From Notamacropus eugenii (taxonomy: Eukaryota > Chordata > Mammalia > Diprotodontia > Macropodidae): a stretch of 64,000 bases of DNA. The number at the start of each line of letters is the position of its first letter. The stretch's first letter is position 1. Location: NCBI RefSeq assembly GCF_028372415.1, contig NC_092872.1, positions 389,940,853 to 390,004,852 of the forward strand, read 5' to 3'. Position numbers and translations under genes: made by a program. Positions 33,290 to 44,099 of the stretch are shown here, in pieces. The notes under the pieces were generated by a model, which saw only the letters and a list, made by a program, of their open reading frames with translations, was not told the origin of the DNA and searched no databases.

Positions 33290-34260
33290 TTTTCCATCGC
33301 CATAGAAGCTCCTCTTATGGTTGAGTTCTTTTTACATTTTCTTGTTCTTCCAGACTCCTTCTTGATTTTGGACTTTGTTAGTCTGAGTTCTACACACTTT
33401 GGTGGGGTGTGGGTGGGAAGGAGATGTCTGACCCAAGATTCTGTACTTTTCTATTCTACTGCTACTTTCATAGCTCAATGGTGACTTGTCAGTTTTCAAT
33501 GATCTCCAGCTGATGTCATACAAAGAGTGGTCTGTTCATTGACATTTTGGCTCGAGGTCTGGCAGTTCCTGATCCAGATTTGAGTCTGTTGACTTGTGTG
33601 TGATTAAATTTCAGTAGACCACTACTGGACTCAGTCACTCTTAACCCACGGGATGCTCTGCAGACTGACCTGTTCTCTCTGCTTTGGTCTGGGACTCTTG
33701 CCTTGGTAATTCTGCTATAGGCTTAGATGCTGTATTAAAGGCTAGAGCTGTGTTCCTGCTCCTCTGCTCTTGAGCTCAGAACCACACAAATACATTTCCA
33801 GAGTTTATTTCTTGCTCATTACACAGGCAGGGTGGACCCATGCTTTCTTGAGACTGCAACAGCTCTTCTCTACTCTGGATCCATGAACAGGAATTAGGTA
33901 ATTAGTGATAGAGCACCATGGTATCTGGTTTGCACACAATGCTAATTTAGGGATTCCTTGGGATCTCCTCTGGCCCAAGTCATTCCCACCCTAGTGTTGT
34001 GTCTTGGCCCTCTTTTTCTGAGGATGGGAGTCCTATCCACCACACCTGTCCCTGAGTCAGGGTCCTGGTCATCTCCAGTCTCAAATGTCTGCAGACCTCT
34101 CCATGCTTCTCTGGGCTAGAAATGGATTCATGTGAGTTTTCCTTAGTGTTACCCATTAGAATTTGGTACCCTGGGAATACTAGGCAAAAATGCTTCCTCT
34201 TACTCCAAATGTGTTCCTCTTCATCTGCTCAAACCTTCCCCATTCTTAAATGTGCTGTTC
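33290..34260. other. ATP10B intron, unassigned (possible 5' part of the adjacent L1)
   Basis: More GC-rich than the L1-like stretch before it, with no clear ORF. It could be L1 5' UTR or unique intron; I cannot tell which. Confidence 0.3.
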
Positions 34261-34269
34261 TAGTCTTAC

Positions 34270-34860
34270 TTTCTCCATGAAGCCCAACTAGGTAGCACAG
34301 TGCAAACAGTGCTAGAGTCAGGAAGACCTGAGGTCAAATCCTGCTTCAGAGAAACAAAGAAAAGGTTTACATATGCTATCTCATTTGATCCTTACAATAA
34401 CTCTGTGAGGTAGGTGCTATTATTTATCCCCATTTTACAGATAAAGAAACTGACATTGAAAGAGGGTAAATAACATGACTGAGACCAGATTCAAACTCCA
34501 AATCCGATACTCTATCCATTGTGCCACCTCATTGTGACCCTGAACAAATCACTTAAATTCTTTGACTCAATTTCCTCAAAATAGGGATAATAATAGCAAC
34601 TACTTCTACTGATAATCTCCAATTTATCCTGCATGTATTTTGTTTATACAGAATTGTTTGTTGTCTCCCCCTTGAGATTGTAAGCTCCTTGAGAACAGGG
34701 ACTCTCTTTTGCCTTTCTTTTGTCCCAAACACAGTGTAGTACCTAGACATATTGGGTGCTTCAAAAAGAGTGTCTCCCTGGGTTTTGAGAATGACGTCGG
34801 ATAACCCCTGTAAAGTGCTTTGCAAACCTTAAATAACTACACCAATGCCAGCTATTATGA
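34270..34860 (+). mobile_element. MIR interrupted by a reversed MIR and by an L2 3' end
   Basis: Outer plus MIR: 34275-34345 head, 34530-34598 middle (tgaccctgaacaaatcactt) and 34780-34860 tail (gtaaagtgctttgcaaacct). The inner reversed MIR is 34350-34530. The inner plus L2 is about 34600-34775 (ttgtaagctccttgagaaca). Confidence 0.65.
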
Positions 34861-35038
34861 TCCTTTGATCTAGGAATTTCTGTCCAGCAATCAGTAGAAG
34901 ACCCTATTCTCTATATTTGTTATTTCCCACAACCAAACACAGGGCTTATCTACTACTTGAATCCCCTAACTGGGGCCTGCACTAAGAAATGTGACCCTTC
35001 GGGGCTTACCCTGAGAACTACAGGCCCACGCTCCTTAC

Positions 35039-35239
35039 CTTAGAATTCTGCCCACTCTTGTAGAGTTCTGGCAGAGCCAGGAGGGTTTCAGCCGAGATGT
35101 CTTTATCCAGGATCCCAAAGACGAGGGGTGGTAAGGAGGTGAAGAAGAGGTTGAAGAATATCATCTGCCAGTAATCGATCATCGTGGCACCCGAAAAACC
35201 ACAAAAGAATTGATACCAAAAGAGGAGGTTGACGTAGCA
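35039..35239 (-). CDS. ATP10B: ATP10B coding exon 9 of 13 in window: TM5-TM6
   Basis: The exon reads [20 protein letters not shown], then [40 protein letters not shown] and KSGQNSK (segment residues 578-644). It contains the rest of TM5 and all of TM6, with the conserved FTSLPP motif, and the cytosolic DKDIS loop. The acceptor is ctccctacag and the donor is AAG/GTAAGG. It is 201 nt long, phase 0 at both ends. Confidence 0.96.
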
Positions 35240-35424
35240 CTGTAGGGAGAGATAGATGGCGGGACTTTTAGTTACCTCTAGAGCTCATTCAACCCAGGAT
35301 TTCCAAAGTATGCTGACAACATGCCAATGAAAGTAATTTTGATATAATTTAGAAAGAGATCATACAAAGAGCAGACTGCTGCTATCACTATAGACTTGGA
35401 GCTGTTACACGGTCATGAGGATAA

Positions 35425-35445
35425 CATATATATATATATATATAG
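35425..35445. repeat. (AT)n microsatellite
   Basis: Short AT dinucleotide run. Confidence 0.9.
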
Positions 35446-35449
35446 TGTC

Positions 35450-35640
35450 TTTGGTGACTAAGGATATTACATACATCATTCTATTTGATCCTCATGAAAA
35501 CCTTGTGAATAAGATGGGGCAGATATTAGTCTCATTTTACAGATTAATAATAATAATGATGATAACTTGCATTTATATAGAGTTTTAGGGTATACAAGTA
35601 CATCACATACATTATCTAATTTGATCTTCATAACCAGCTT
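35450..35640 (-). repeat. MIR-like 3' fragments with (TAA)n
   Basis: Two reversed MIR 3' parts (35460-35540 and 35560-35640, tatctaatttgatcttcata) flank aataataataatgatgat. Confidence 0.5.
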
Positions 35641-35845
35641 ATTTTCTTCAGTTCTTTTAGTCATATTTGGCTCTTCACAATGCCATTTGGTGTTTTCTTG
35701 GCAAAGATAATGGAGTATTTCCTTCTCCAACTCATTTTTACAGATGAAGAAAATGAGGCAAACAGGGTTAAATACAAGGGTTACACAGCTAGATGAGTCT
35801 TCCTGACTCCAGGCCCTGCAGGCTATCCATTGCCACCTAGCTAAC
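35641..35845 (-). mobile_element. MAR-type marsupial SINE
   Basis: ttcttttagtcatatttggc, gtgttttcttggcaaagata, aaaatgaggcaaacagggtt, gagtcttcctgactccaggc, then a reversed head. Confidence 0.8.
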
Positions 35846-36220
35846 CTTAACCACCTTGATAGGGGCTACTAATTATGATCCCTTATTTCCCATCCTCATT
35901 GATAGGTGATGAAACTGAGGACCAGAGAGTTTAAAAATGCATTACCCAAGTCACTTAGCTCCTTACTGGAACAACTAGGACTCTAAACTTATGTATATCA
36001 TATTTTGTACCTTTGAGACTGACTTGTCACTCTGTAGGTTAGTGGCAAAGCCTGGAGCAGAAGTCTTAAGTTTCAGGCCAATAACCTTTCCAAGATTGCT
36101 TTTTCCTTCTTATTCTCTGTCTTCTAAGATGCTGTTGCTTCATAGGTTACTGCTTTTGGGTAAAAGCATGGCCATGAAGCCCTGTCCTTTTTACTCAGGG
36201 GATATGATCTCCTGCAGTTT
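35846..36220. other. ATP10B intron: reversed MIR remnant and unassigned DNA
   Basis: 35870-35990 resembles a reversed MIR (tgatgaaactgaggaccaga). The rest is unassigned. Confidence 0.35.
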
Positions 36221-36302
36221 ATTTATTTATTTATTTGTATGTTCATTTGTTCATTCATTCATTCATTCATTCATTCATTCATTCCTTCATTCATTCATTT
36301 AT
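36221..36302. repeat. (TTTA)n then (ATTC)n microsatellite
   Basis: tttatttatttatttgt followed by at least a dozen ATTC units to about 36300. The FIHSFIHS ORFs here are artefacts. Confidence 0.95.
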
Positions 36303-36760
36303 TTTAGTTTTAAAACCTAGGTCTGAAAACCTGAACTGGTTGCTGTTTTCTTCCTTGTCTATTTTACCCCATTCTCTGCTTGTTGCTTTTGCTCAAAGAG
36401 AGCACTATTTTCCTCACTGGGTGTTGCATACCAGGCTGGTCTGCCTCCTGATGCATCTTCCCAGCTAGGCTACTTGGAGGAGAATCTTTCTTCATCTACT
36501 CTCCTCTCTGAAGTGTTTCTTGGAAGGCAGGGGCCTAATGATGCTGTGAAGAATCTGATATAGCACTCTACAGATCTGCAAAGCACTCAATATGCTGTTC
36601 TTAAGAGTTAAGAAAGAAAGAACCTCAGTAAATTTATTTGATCTATCTGCCTACCTATTTTGCTTTTAAATTCTTCTTTTCCCTTCATATGTGATTTCAG
36701 GCTTTCCTTTTAACATAGCATTGAGGTAGATAGGACATATATCAGTTGGCTGAGAAAGGA
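36303..36760. other. ATP10B intron, unassigned
   Basis: No recognisable feature apart from a short MIR-like stretch near 36545-36600. Confidence 0.3.
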
Positions 36761-36764
36761 ATAC

Positions 36765-36985
36765 ACATTTATTAAGCACCTATGTGCTAGGCACTGTGCT
36801 AAGTGCTAACCAATTATTTCATTTGATTTTCACAGCCAGCCTACGAAGTAGAGAAAATTGAGGTAGACAGAGGTTGTGACTTGTCCAGGGTCACAGCTAG
36901 TAAATATCTAAGGCTGGATTTGAACTTGGGTCTTTCTGGCTCCAGGTCTAGTGTTCTATCCATGGTACCAGGTAGCTTAGTTATC
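36765..36985 (-). repeat. MIR/THER1-like SINE
   Basis: ttattaagcacctatgtgct, gtgacttgtccagggtcaca, ggatttgaacttgggtcttt and tctatccatggtaccaggta, in reversed order. Confidence 0.7.
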
Positions 36986-37094
36986 TTATCTGTAAAATGG
37001 TAATTATAATAATACTTATTTCCCTACCTACAATAGCTGTTCCAGGGAACACATTTGATAAAGCTGCAAAGTGAATTATTTATTATTATCATTA

Positions 37095-37330
37095 TTAATT
37101 TAAAAACAGCATGCCATAATGGATAGACAACTTTGGAGCCAGGAAGACCGAGTTTCAAATCCTACCTCTGATACATATTGCTTGTGTGTGACTGGGCAAA
37201 TCACCATACCCTTCAATGCTATAGGTAACTCTGGAAGACCATCATTGTAGATAAAGTACTGGCTTGCACTGGTAGAAGGAGTTGAGAGTTCCTGGTACCA
37301 GCAAAATCATAGGTCCATTCCCTATCTATA
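37095..37330 (+). mobile_element. Hairpin-tailed tRNA-derived SINE
   Basis: agcatgccataatggataga, gtttcaaatcctacctctga, tgtgtgtgactgggcaaatc, then cttgcactggtagaaggagt and a degraded hairpin partner. Confidence 0.6.
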
Positions 37331-37499
37331 GTCTCCTTCCTGTCCCCATGTCTTCCTGGCAAATCCTAGGCATTTCTCTCTTAGGATTCATTTCCAAGAG
37401 AAGGAGAATACTTACAGAATACTTACAGAAGGAGGAAACTCCATCTGTCTCTAAAGATAGTCTTAGGCATACAGCTGCTTAGAAGTGGAATTGAGACTT

Positions 37500-37830
37500 A
37501 CTTCATGGACTGGACTAGGAGTTAGAAAATCTGGTTTCTAGTTACAGTCCTCCCAGTTACTAGGCACATGATACTGGACAATTCATTTAACCTTTACGAG
37601 ATACAGAATAAGGAAAAATTCCTACTGTGGAAACTCCCCTCACCAATGCAAATTAGCAGCTCATTTGCCAAATATGCTCTTTGAGGTTTGTCTAGGGCAC
37701 AAAGAGGTTAAGTGACTTGTCTTTATGTCAAAGGCAGGACTCAAAACTGGGTTGTCCTGATTTAAAGGCTGACTTTTTATCCCTGACACCATGCTATTTT
37801 AGTTTTCTCATCTGCAAAACAGGTATAATA
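37500..37830. repeat. MIR head (plus) and reversed hairpin-tailed SINE
   Basis: 37505-37600 is MIR-like. 37615-37795 is reversed: aaactcccctcaccaatgca, aaagaggttaagtgacttgt and ccctgacaccatgctatttt. Confidence 0.5.
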
Positions 37831-38014
37831 GAATCCTACTATATTTGAGCTGAGAAGAGATCACTTTGGCTATTTCACTGATCAAAGGACAAATGGCCCA
37901 AGACAATGACATGGTTTTCCCAACGCCAGTGTGATTTGGGAAGCTGGGGTTTGATCCCAGGTCTTCTGATAACCAACACTAGTGTTGACTATGCTTAAGC
38001 TGCCTACTTAATAT

Positions 38015-38509
38015 ATACCTGCTCTTGGTGGACTTCAGAAAAACCTGGAAAGATGTATATGAACTGATGCTGAGTGAGGGAAGCAGAACCAGCAGAACAT
38101 CGTACACAGTTACAGCCACTTTGTGCGATGACGGACTTCGATAGACTTAGCTCTTCTCAGCAATGCAAGGACCTAAGACAACTCCAAAACTCATGATGGA
38201 AAAAGCTGTTCACATCCAGAGAAAGAACTACTGAGTCTGAATGCAGATCAAAGCATACTATTTGCTCTCTTTTTTTTTGTTTTGTTTCTTCCTTCTTGTG
38301 GTTCATCCCATGGCTTCTAATTCTTCTTTGCAACATGACTAATGTGAAAATATGTTTAATATGAATGTATATGTAGAGCCTATATCAGATTGCATGCCAT
38401 CTTGGGGGTGGCAAGCAGGGAAGGAAGGTGGAGAAAATTTAAAACTTAAAAGCTTGTGGAACTGAAATGTTGAAAACTAAAAATAAAAAAAAAAATGAAT
38501 ACCTGCTCT
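38015..38509 (+). mobile_element. 5'-truncated L1 3' end with perfect 11-bp target-site duplication
   Basis: The insert at 38026-38498 begins in ORF2/3' UTR sequence (tgatgctgagtgagggaagc, agaaccagcagaacatcgta), complementary to the L1 fragment at 1170. It ends in the 3' UTR and an A-rich tail. Both flanks carry atacctgctct (38015-38025 and 38499-38509). Confidence 0.9.
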
Positions 38510-39120
38510 GTCTTCTTCACTGAGTTCTGAGATCAAGTGATCTTATGTATATAGAGACACTTTGAAAACTAAGTTCTATGCAAATGTAAGAAACTAGGCA
38601 ATACTTAGCATAATGCCTTTGAATAGGAGATATTTGAAAAATATGTTATTTGCTCTCCAAACTCTTGCTCCCCCTACTTCCATTTTTCTCTCTAGGGAAA
38701 AAAAAAGAGAGGGAAAATTTTGGAAGTATTGAAAAGGAAGGTCTGTCTGCTCACTATTATAGACCAGAACTTCTTTTCTCAGCTGAGTATATCCTCCAAA
38801 AAATTGGAGCCAACTCATTTTTCTTAAGGACATCCCCAGTCATTGAAACCCATTCTGTTGGAGGCACCAAGCAAAACTCATCTTCCCAATGGAATGTTAG
38901 GTCCTTGAGGGAAGTGAACATTTCATTTTGGTTTTAGTGTAGTGCATGGCACAGAGTATACACACACTAAATGCTTACTGATTGATTGATCTTGGGGCAG
39001 TCCAATCTATTAAATTAAGCATGAGTTATCTATTCCTTTTTAACAAGAGACCAGAACTCTTGTTCACACTCTACAGGGAGGATAGGGATGGGGATGCACA
39101 TAGGCCTAGGGGACTAGATT
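38510..39120. other. ATP10B intron, partly unassigned
   Basis: 38890-38985 is an L2 terminus (gaatgttaggtccttgaggg ... ctaaatgcttactgattgat). Otherwise nothing is recognised. Confidence 0.4.
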
Positions 39121-39345
39121 TATGATTTCATTGGTAGAGGGAATTTCCAGATAAGGAAATTCCCTCTACCAATGCAGGTTGGTAGACTTACAGTCTCAAA
39201 GAGTTGCCTAGAACCTTGAGAGGTGGTGATTTGTCCAGGGTCACATAGCCAATATGTGTCAAGAGGGAGGTTTGAACCCAGGTCTTCGGGGATATGAGAT
39301 CAGCTCTGCATCTATCATGCCACAATCAATGTTTCAGACAGAAAC
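39120..39345 (-). mobile_element. Hairpin-tailed tRNA-derived SINE with perfect 20-bp hairpin
   Basis: Reversed order: hairpin tail (39129-39174), ctcaaagagttgcctagaac, gtgatttgtccagggtcaca, gaggtttgaacccaggtctt and the head. The hairpin arms are 39129-39148 and 39155-39174. Confidence 0.75.
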
Positions 39346-39469
39346 TCCCCTTAAATTCCCTGAAGGTGGTCATATGATCAACATCTCCTTGCTCCCACCC
39401 CACCAACATATTTTTCCCCCTGAATGAGAAAGTGACTGAGGTTTTCTTTTTTTTTTTCTTTTCTTACAG

Positions 39470-39640
39470 AAGAGAAGCAATATGGTATAGTGGCTAGGAG
39501 TCTGGACTTAGAGTTAGGAAGACTTGGGCAAATTGATTAACCTGTCTGTGTCTCAATTTCCTCATCTGTAAAAGGAGAGAATTTGCCTTGATGGCTTCCA
39601 AAATCCTTTCCAGCTCTAAATCTGTGGTCCCATATCTTTC
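39470..39640 (+). repeat. MIR-like SINE
   Basis: atatggtatagtggctagga and tttcctcatctgtaaaagga. Part of the middle is missing. Confidence 0.6.
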
Positions 39641-39671
39641 CTCTCCTAGCAAAGGTCTGGGCACATTTTGT

Positions 39672-39905
39672 GGTTGTTTAGTTGTTTCAGTCGTGTCTAA
39701 TTCTTCATGACCCCATTGGGGGTTTTCTTGGCAAAGACACTGGAGTGCTTTGCCATTTCCTTCTCCAGCTCATTTTAAAGAGGAAGAAACTAAGGCAAAC
39801 AGGGTTAAGTGATTGCCTGGGTTGATAACACTGGTAAGTGTCTGAGGCTGGATTTAAACTTGATTCTTCCTGACTCCAGACCTGGTGTTCTGTCCACTGC
39901 CACAA
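39672..39905 (-). mobile_element. MAR-type marsupial SINE, near full length
   Basis: gtttagttgtttcagtcgtg, ggttttcttggcaaagacac, ctccagctcattttaaagag, cttcctgactccagacctgg, then a reversed head. Confidence 0.85.
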
Positions 39906-39959
39906 TTTAGTAAACTATGTGCTGGGCACATAGTAGGTACCAAAAAATTATTGAAGGAT

Positions 39960-41130
39960 TTGCTTGATCTTAGATCCAGACCTTTATGAATCAGTGGAGG
40001 AAGAATTATATCCTTCAGCTAGCTTGCGACACCGGAAGAATACTTATTTTATTTTTTGCAGTTTCCTCAGAACAGTTCAGGATCTGTTGTTTCCCCACCT
40101 TTTGCAGAGTTTTTTCACCTTCTGAGAAATGCTTTAGATCTGGTGACGGCATTGCTTCAATTTCTGCCTGGTCTGTTTCCTCTGAGAAACTGCAGCAGCT
40201 GTAATTAATTCATTGTTCAAACTTCTAAGCCCCAGGTTTTTAATCCCTGATGAAATGAGTTGCGGATGTGGAAGTCATAGTTCTCCACCCTCTAATTGCA
40301 AGGGGGAGATAATGCCGCATCAGTGTCACCCAGTTAGAATGCTACATCAGGCAGGAAATAAATATCACATAAGCGTTGAAAGCACACTCATCCAGGAAAA
40401 GTTTCTTTTTTTTTTTCCATATTAGAATTTAATGTTGAAAAGTCATAGACTTATTCAGAAAGATGACTTTTTAAATATATATTTTTTAAACATGGACACT
40501 GAATTCTAAGTAAACAATCTTTCATGCTTAAAGTGAATTTTGAGTCAAATGGAATGACTTGTTTGCACTGACTTGCTGAAACGCAATTACTATCCAGTTT
40601 ATCCAATTTGCATTATTCTTTTCACTGCTACTCATTTACATATACATTAAACTTTGAGCAGATATGCTTGCTGTATTTGAGTGCTGATGGTGACAGCAAC
40701 TGCCAGCAGGACCCAGAAAATGGAGCAAAAGATAAAAATTTGGGCTTTTGAGATGCCACTTGTCTAATGTGCCTGTCTTCCATTCCCCTGGTTCTAATCA
40801 TCCTTTTTTCCTTATGCAAACAGGAATCAGATTATATTTGGAGGCACTGGGGGATTATTCTAAGGTCCTTGAACTAGATAATGAAAAGCACTAACCCAGG
40901 CATTTGTGCCCTCTTTGGCACAGCAATATTCTGACTCTTGCCACTTGTTTTTTTAATCAAGAGTTTCTAACTATAGTCCCAGAATCTCCTAGAAGGCCTC
41001 AGTACCACATCAAGTCTGTCTCTCCTTAGTGCTGATAACTCATATCTTATTTTGAGCTTTTTGGTCCTCAGAAATACAGCAGGCAAACATTTTCACGGAC
41101 AAATGGTTGTTGTAAAATGATTTTTCACAT
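39960..41130. other. ATP10B intron, low-repeat
   Basis: No transposable element was recognised in about 1.1 kb. The ORFs are unsupported. It is a possible conserved non-coding region. Confidence 0.3.
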
Positions 41131-41139
41131 TTTCAAGGA

Positions 41140-41430
41140 CATTTATACTTTTCAAAATGCTTCCATGCACATTATCCAATTTGGCCCTCTCACTCTTTCT
41201 TTGGGGGCACACAAAGGAAGTAGCATAATCCTCATTTTATAGAAGAAACCAAGATGCACAGGTAGTATTACTTGCTCAAGGACAGTTTGCTCCATTCAGC
41301 TGAGGCAGAGACTTGTAGTGGACAGACAACTGAACTGTGATTCAGTTGGCCAGGGTCTCAGGCCTGTGACCTACTTGACACATGACCTCTTGCAAATCAT
41401 TTGGTATCTCTGGGCCTTAGTTTGCCCATC
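41140..41430. repeat. Reversed MIR-like and plus MIR-like fragments
   Basis: 41160-41290 (cacattatccaatttggccc, ttttatagaagaaaccaaga) and 41310-41430 (gtggacagacaactgaactg ... ctctgggccttagtttgccc). Confidence 0.45.
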
Positions 41431-41714
41431 TAAAGCTCATTTTCATTTTGAATTCTGGATAAGTGAAGGGATCCAGAAATTCTAGACTGGTCAGAATGGC
41501 TTAGTCTTCTGCTTTCTAGCCTAGTAGGCAACTTGTCCCATCAAAAGTTAAAAATCTGAATCTTCCTTGGGAGTTCTATTCTCTTCTCTTTTTTCTCTTT
41601 GTTTTCTGTTTCAGTCATTTCTTTTTCTTCCAGTTCCCCAAATCCAGTTCCTCTCAGTTTCTCAGAAAACAAACAGGAAGAGTGCTGGCTACATACAATA
41701 GTGATAGGTGGCTG

Positions 41715-41995
41715 AGTGTCAGTGGGTAGTTGGGTAGTACAGATGATAAGCGTTCTGCATTTGGTGTCAGAAAGACCTGAATTCAAATCTTATTCCAGGC
41801 AATTATTAGCTTGACAAATTATTTGAACTCTCATAGTCTTTCCCTTATCTTTAAAAACAGGGATAATAATAGCACCTAACTCAAAGAATTGTTGTTGATC
41901 AAATGAGATAACACATAAAGGGCTTTGCAAACTTGAAAGTGCCTATAAAATGCTACCTATTCATTATCATCTTCATCATCATCATTATGTTATCC
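41715..41995 (+). mobile_element. MIR/THER1 SINE, near full length
   Basis: gtagttgggtagtacagatg, ctgaattcaaatcttattcc, cagggataataatagcacct, agggctttgcaaacttgaaa and a (CATCAT)n tail. Confidence 0.75.
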
Positions 41996-42870
41996 CTTGC
42001 ATTGGCCTATTTGATACTGGATGACTTGAGGTTAAGTCCATATTAAAGTTATACACTCCTTACTAATGTGTGCGATGTTGTTAAGTGGAAAACCAGAGTA
42101 GCATAACAAAGTAGAGGAAAAGGAAATGGTCACCTTGAAGGAAATGAGTTTTACCACCACTAACATTCTTAGTAACATTCTGATTGTTGTCCTATGTGAG
42201 GTAGCTCATGGGAACTTTACTTTTCTCTGCCTCAGTTTCCTCATGTGTAAAATGAGGGAGCTGTAAGAGATACTTGAAAAGTCCTCCTGTGGCTCTATTT
42301 GAAGACCCTCTGACAAGTGCAGAGGGACCTGTTTTGTCACTCAGGGGTGACTTGTCTTGCCTGAGTTCCATGGCATGTCATTTGGTGAAGGGAGGGAAAA
42401 AATTCCCAAAATAAGTACATTCAAAGCCACATTTATCCCTCTCTCATCCTCTTACACACACTTTTGATACCTTTTCAGCAGTTCTCAGGGCCCACACCTT
42501 GTCCTGGACCTATAAGACATCCTTCCTTAGTGACCTACCTGATAAAACTCCAGTTTTCTAGATCTTTGCTAGCACTCATCTGCACATCAAAACTTACCTG
42601 TCCTTTGTCTCACATTCTTTATGCCCTTACTCTCTATAAATGTGATAAAAGGGCACCAATTGGCTAATAACTTATCCCTCCCAGGTGACCGATTCGTATT
42701 TTACCAACGGCCTTCAGTGCTTTAAGCCATTGGCACTGGAAGGCTGGAGAGGGGAATACTGATACAGGCTGGTCTTCTGTTTCTCCATTAGTCACAGTGA
42801 ACATACTCTGGTTTTTGACTTCTATGATGAGGGCTCTCCTGGCCCACAGCAAAGGCTTGATGGGCAGGGG
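41996..42870. other. ATP10B intron, partly MIR/L2-like
   Basis: 42215-42310 is MIR-like (cctcatgtgtaaaatgaggg). 42460-42640 is pyrimidine-rich and L2-like. No gene. Confidence 0.35.
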
Positions 42871-42876
42871 CAGAGT

Positions 42877-42877
<1 letters not shown>

Positions 42878-42928
<51 letters not shown>

Positions 42929-42936
42929 ACACACAC
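42878..42936. repeat. (CA)n microsatellite beside the ATP10B exon 42953-43078
   Basis: (CA)n with one CTC interruption at about 42922-42924. On the ATP10B transcript it is (UG)n starting about 16 nt after the 5' splice site. Confidence 0.97.
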
Positions 42937-42952
42937 CTAAGGAACCACTTAC

Positions 42953-43078
42953 CACATTTTTATAGAAGTAGTAAACAACCATCCTTGCCAAACGTGAATA
43001 GCACCAGTGGCCATGTACGAGCAGTAGCTTCTTGAGGTGCTTGAATCTAGAGATGGCAAAATCACTGGACATCACAGC
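42953..43078 (-). CDS. ATP10B: ATP10B coding exon 8 of 13 in window: end of P domain into TM5
   Basis: The exon reads [20 protein letters not shown], then [22 protein letters not shown] (segment residues 536-577). The [15 protein letters not shown] stretch is a P4-ATPase signature that leads into transmembrane segment 5. The exon is 126 nt with phase 0 at both ends. Its donor GTG/GTAAGT is strong. A long repeat that is GT-type on the coding strand begins about 16 nt inside the intron (see findings). Confidence 0.97.
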
Positions 43079-43089
43079 CTGAAAAATGA

Positions 43090-43920
43090 GAGCCAAAAAG
43101 TCTTTCATTCAAACTTTACTGCTTGACCTATCCTGCCCCAAATGGTTCCCAGTCCCAAAGAAATTACCCAGGAGGGAGAAATCTCACTCTTGTTTCTCTA
43201 AAGAATAGAGGTTGAAAGAGTCATCGCCACTACATGATAATTGGAATAATTTGCTTTGGAATCTCTTTTGTTTGGACATACAAACCACTTCCCACCTCAT
43301 TTTTGGTGAGATGGAGGACCAAGCCACCAGTTACAATTGGGATGAACAGTTTTTCATTCCTCTTAGGTTTGTCTCATGATAATTTCCAAAGGGTGGATTT
43401 TGATCAAATTAGACAAATAGTTTCAAAACTACCTTTCTAGCATCACAAGTTAATTTGTGATTCTGGATATCATTTTGGAAAAAAAATTGTGGCTGATACA
43501 GATTTTCAAATATATTGACAGAGCATAGCTCTTGTAGTTTTTTTTAATGGATTACATGAAAAACTTGGAACATGAGTAGAAGTTATAGAGATGGAGGATT
43601 AAGCCAAGTGAAACTGACAGATCATAGAACTACTAGTTTAAATTTAACTTTGTAATGAAGGCTTGGTTTTGTAATGCAACACACATATTGATCGTACAGC
43701 CAGTTCTCTAAATATCTGGCTTTGGACCTGGTTAGGCACTGGACAGGGAACATGGAGAAGCCAGAAAGACAACCAACTTGTGAATAGTAATGAGTTGGTC
43801 CGTACCTCTTCTTGAGAGCCAATCACCTACAAATCTTAGGTAACTGTCTATATCTAACATCTATATCTATCATCTATAATGTCTATATCTATCTAAAGAG
43901 TAAGGGAAAAAAGAGAATGA
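43090..43920. other. ATP10B 851-bp intron
   Basis: No transposable element was recognised. A (TATC)-like tract lies at 43846-43896. Confidence 0.5.
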
Positions 43921-43929
43921 TAGCAATAC

Positions 43930-44006
43930 CTGCATGCCTTCTTGTCCAGATATCCCAATTCCAATATCAGCAGCTTGAATCATGCTCACATCATTTGCAC
44001 CATCAC
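43930..44006 (-). CDS. ATP10B: ATP10B coding exon 7 of 13 in window: GDGAND hinge (77 nt)
   Basis: The exon completes the glycine codon and reads [20 protein letters not shown] then QEGMQ (segment residues 510-535). GDGAND is the Mg2+-coordinating P-domain motif of all P-type ATPases, and GISGQEGMQ is typical of P4-ATPases. The acceptor is tgttctcag and the donor is CAG/GTATTG. The start and end follow from the splice sites, as no ATG-initiated frame covers the exon. Confidence 0.96.
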
Positions 44007-44099
44007 CTGAGAACAGATGGGGAATGACTGATGAAGAGTGAGTAACAAATGGGGCTTCTGTGGTTTTGTGTACATTTCAGAACTGAAATTTCAAAAGAC

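Noticed and set aside
36221..36302. CRISPR-like regular repeats
   Set aside because: The repeats are microsatellite units without spacers, in a vertebrate genome.
36235..36468. ORFs with repeated FIHSFIHS
   Set aside because: By-product of the (ATTC)n microsatellite.
42664..42936. ORF starting with a Cys-Val repeat near an ATP10B exon
   Set aside because: It starts in the (CA)n repeat and lies in intron beyond the donor at 42952-42951. The exon ends at 42953.
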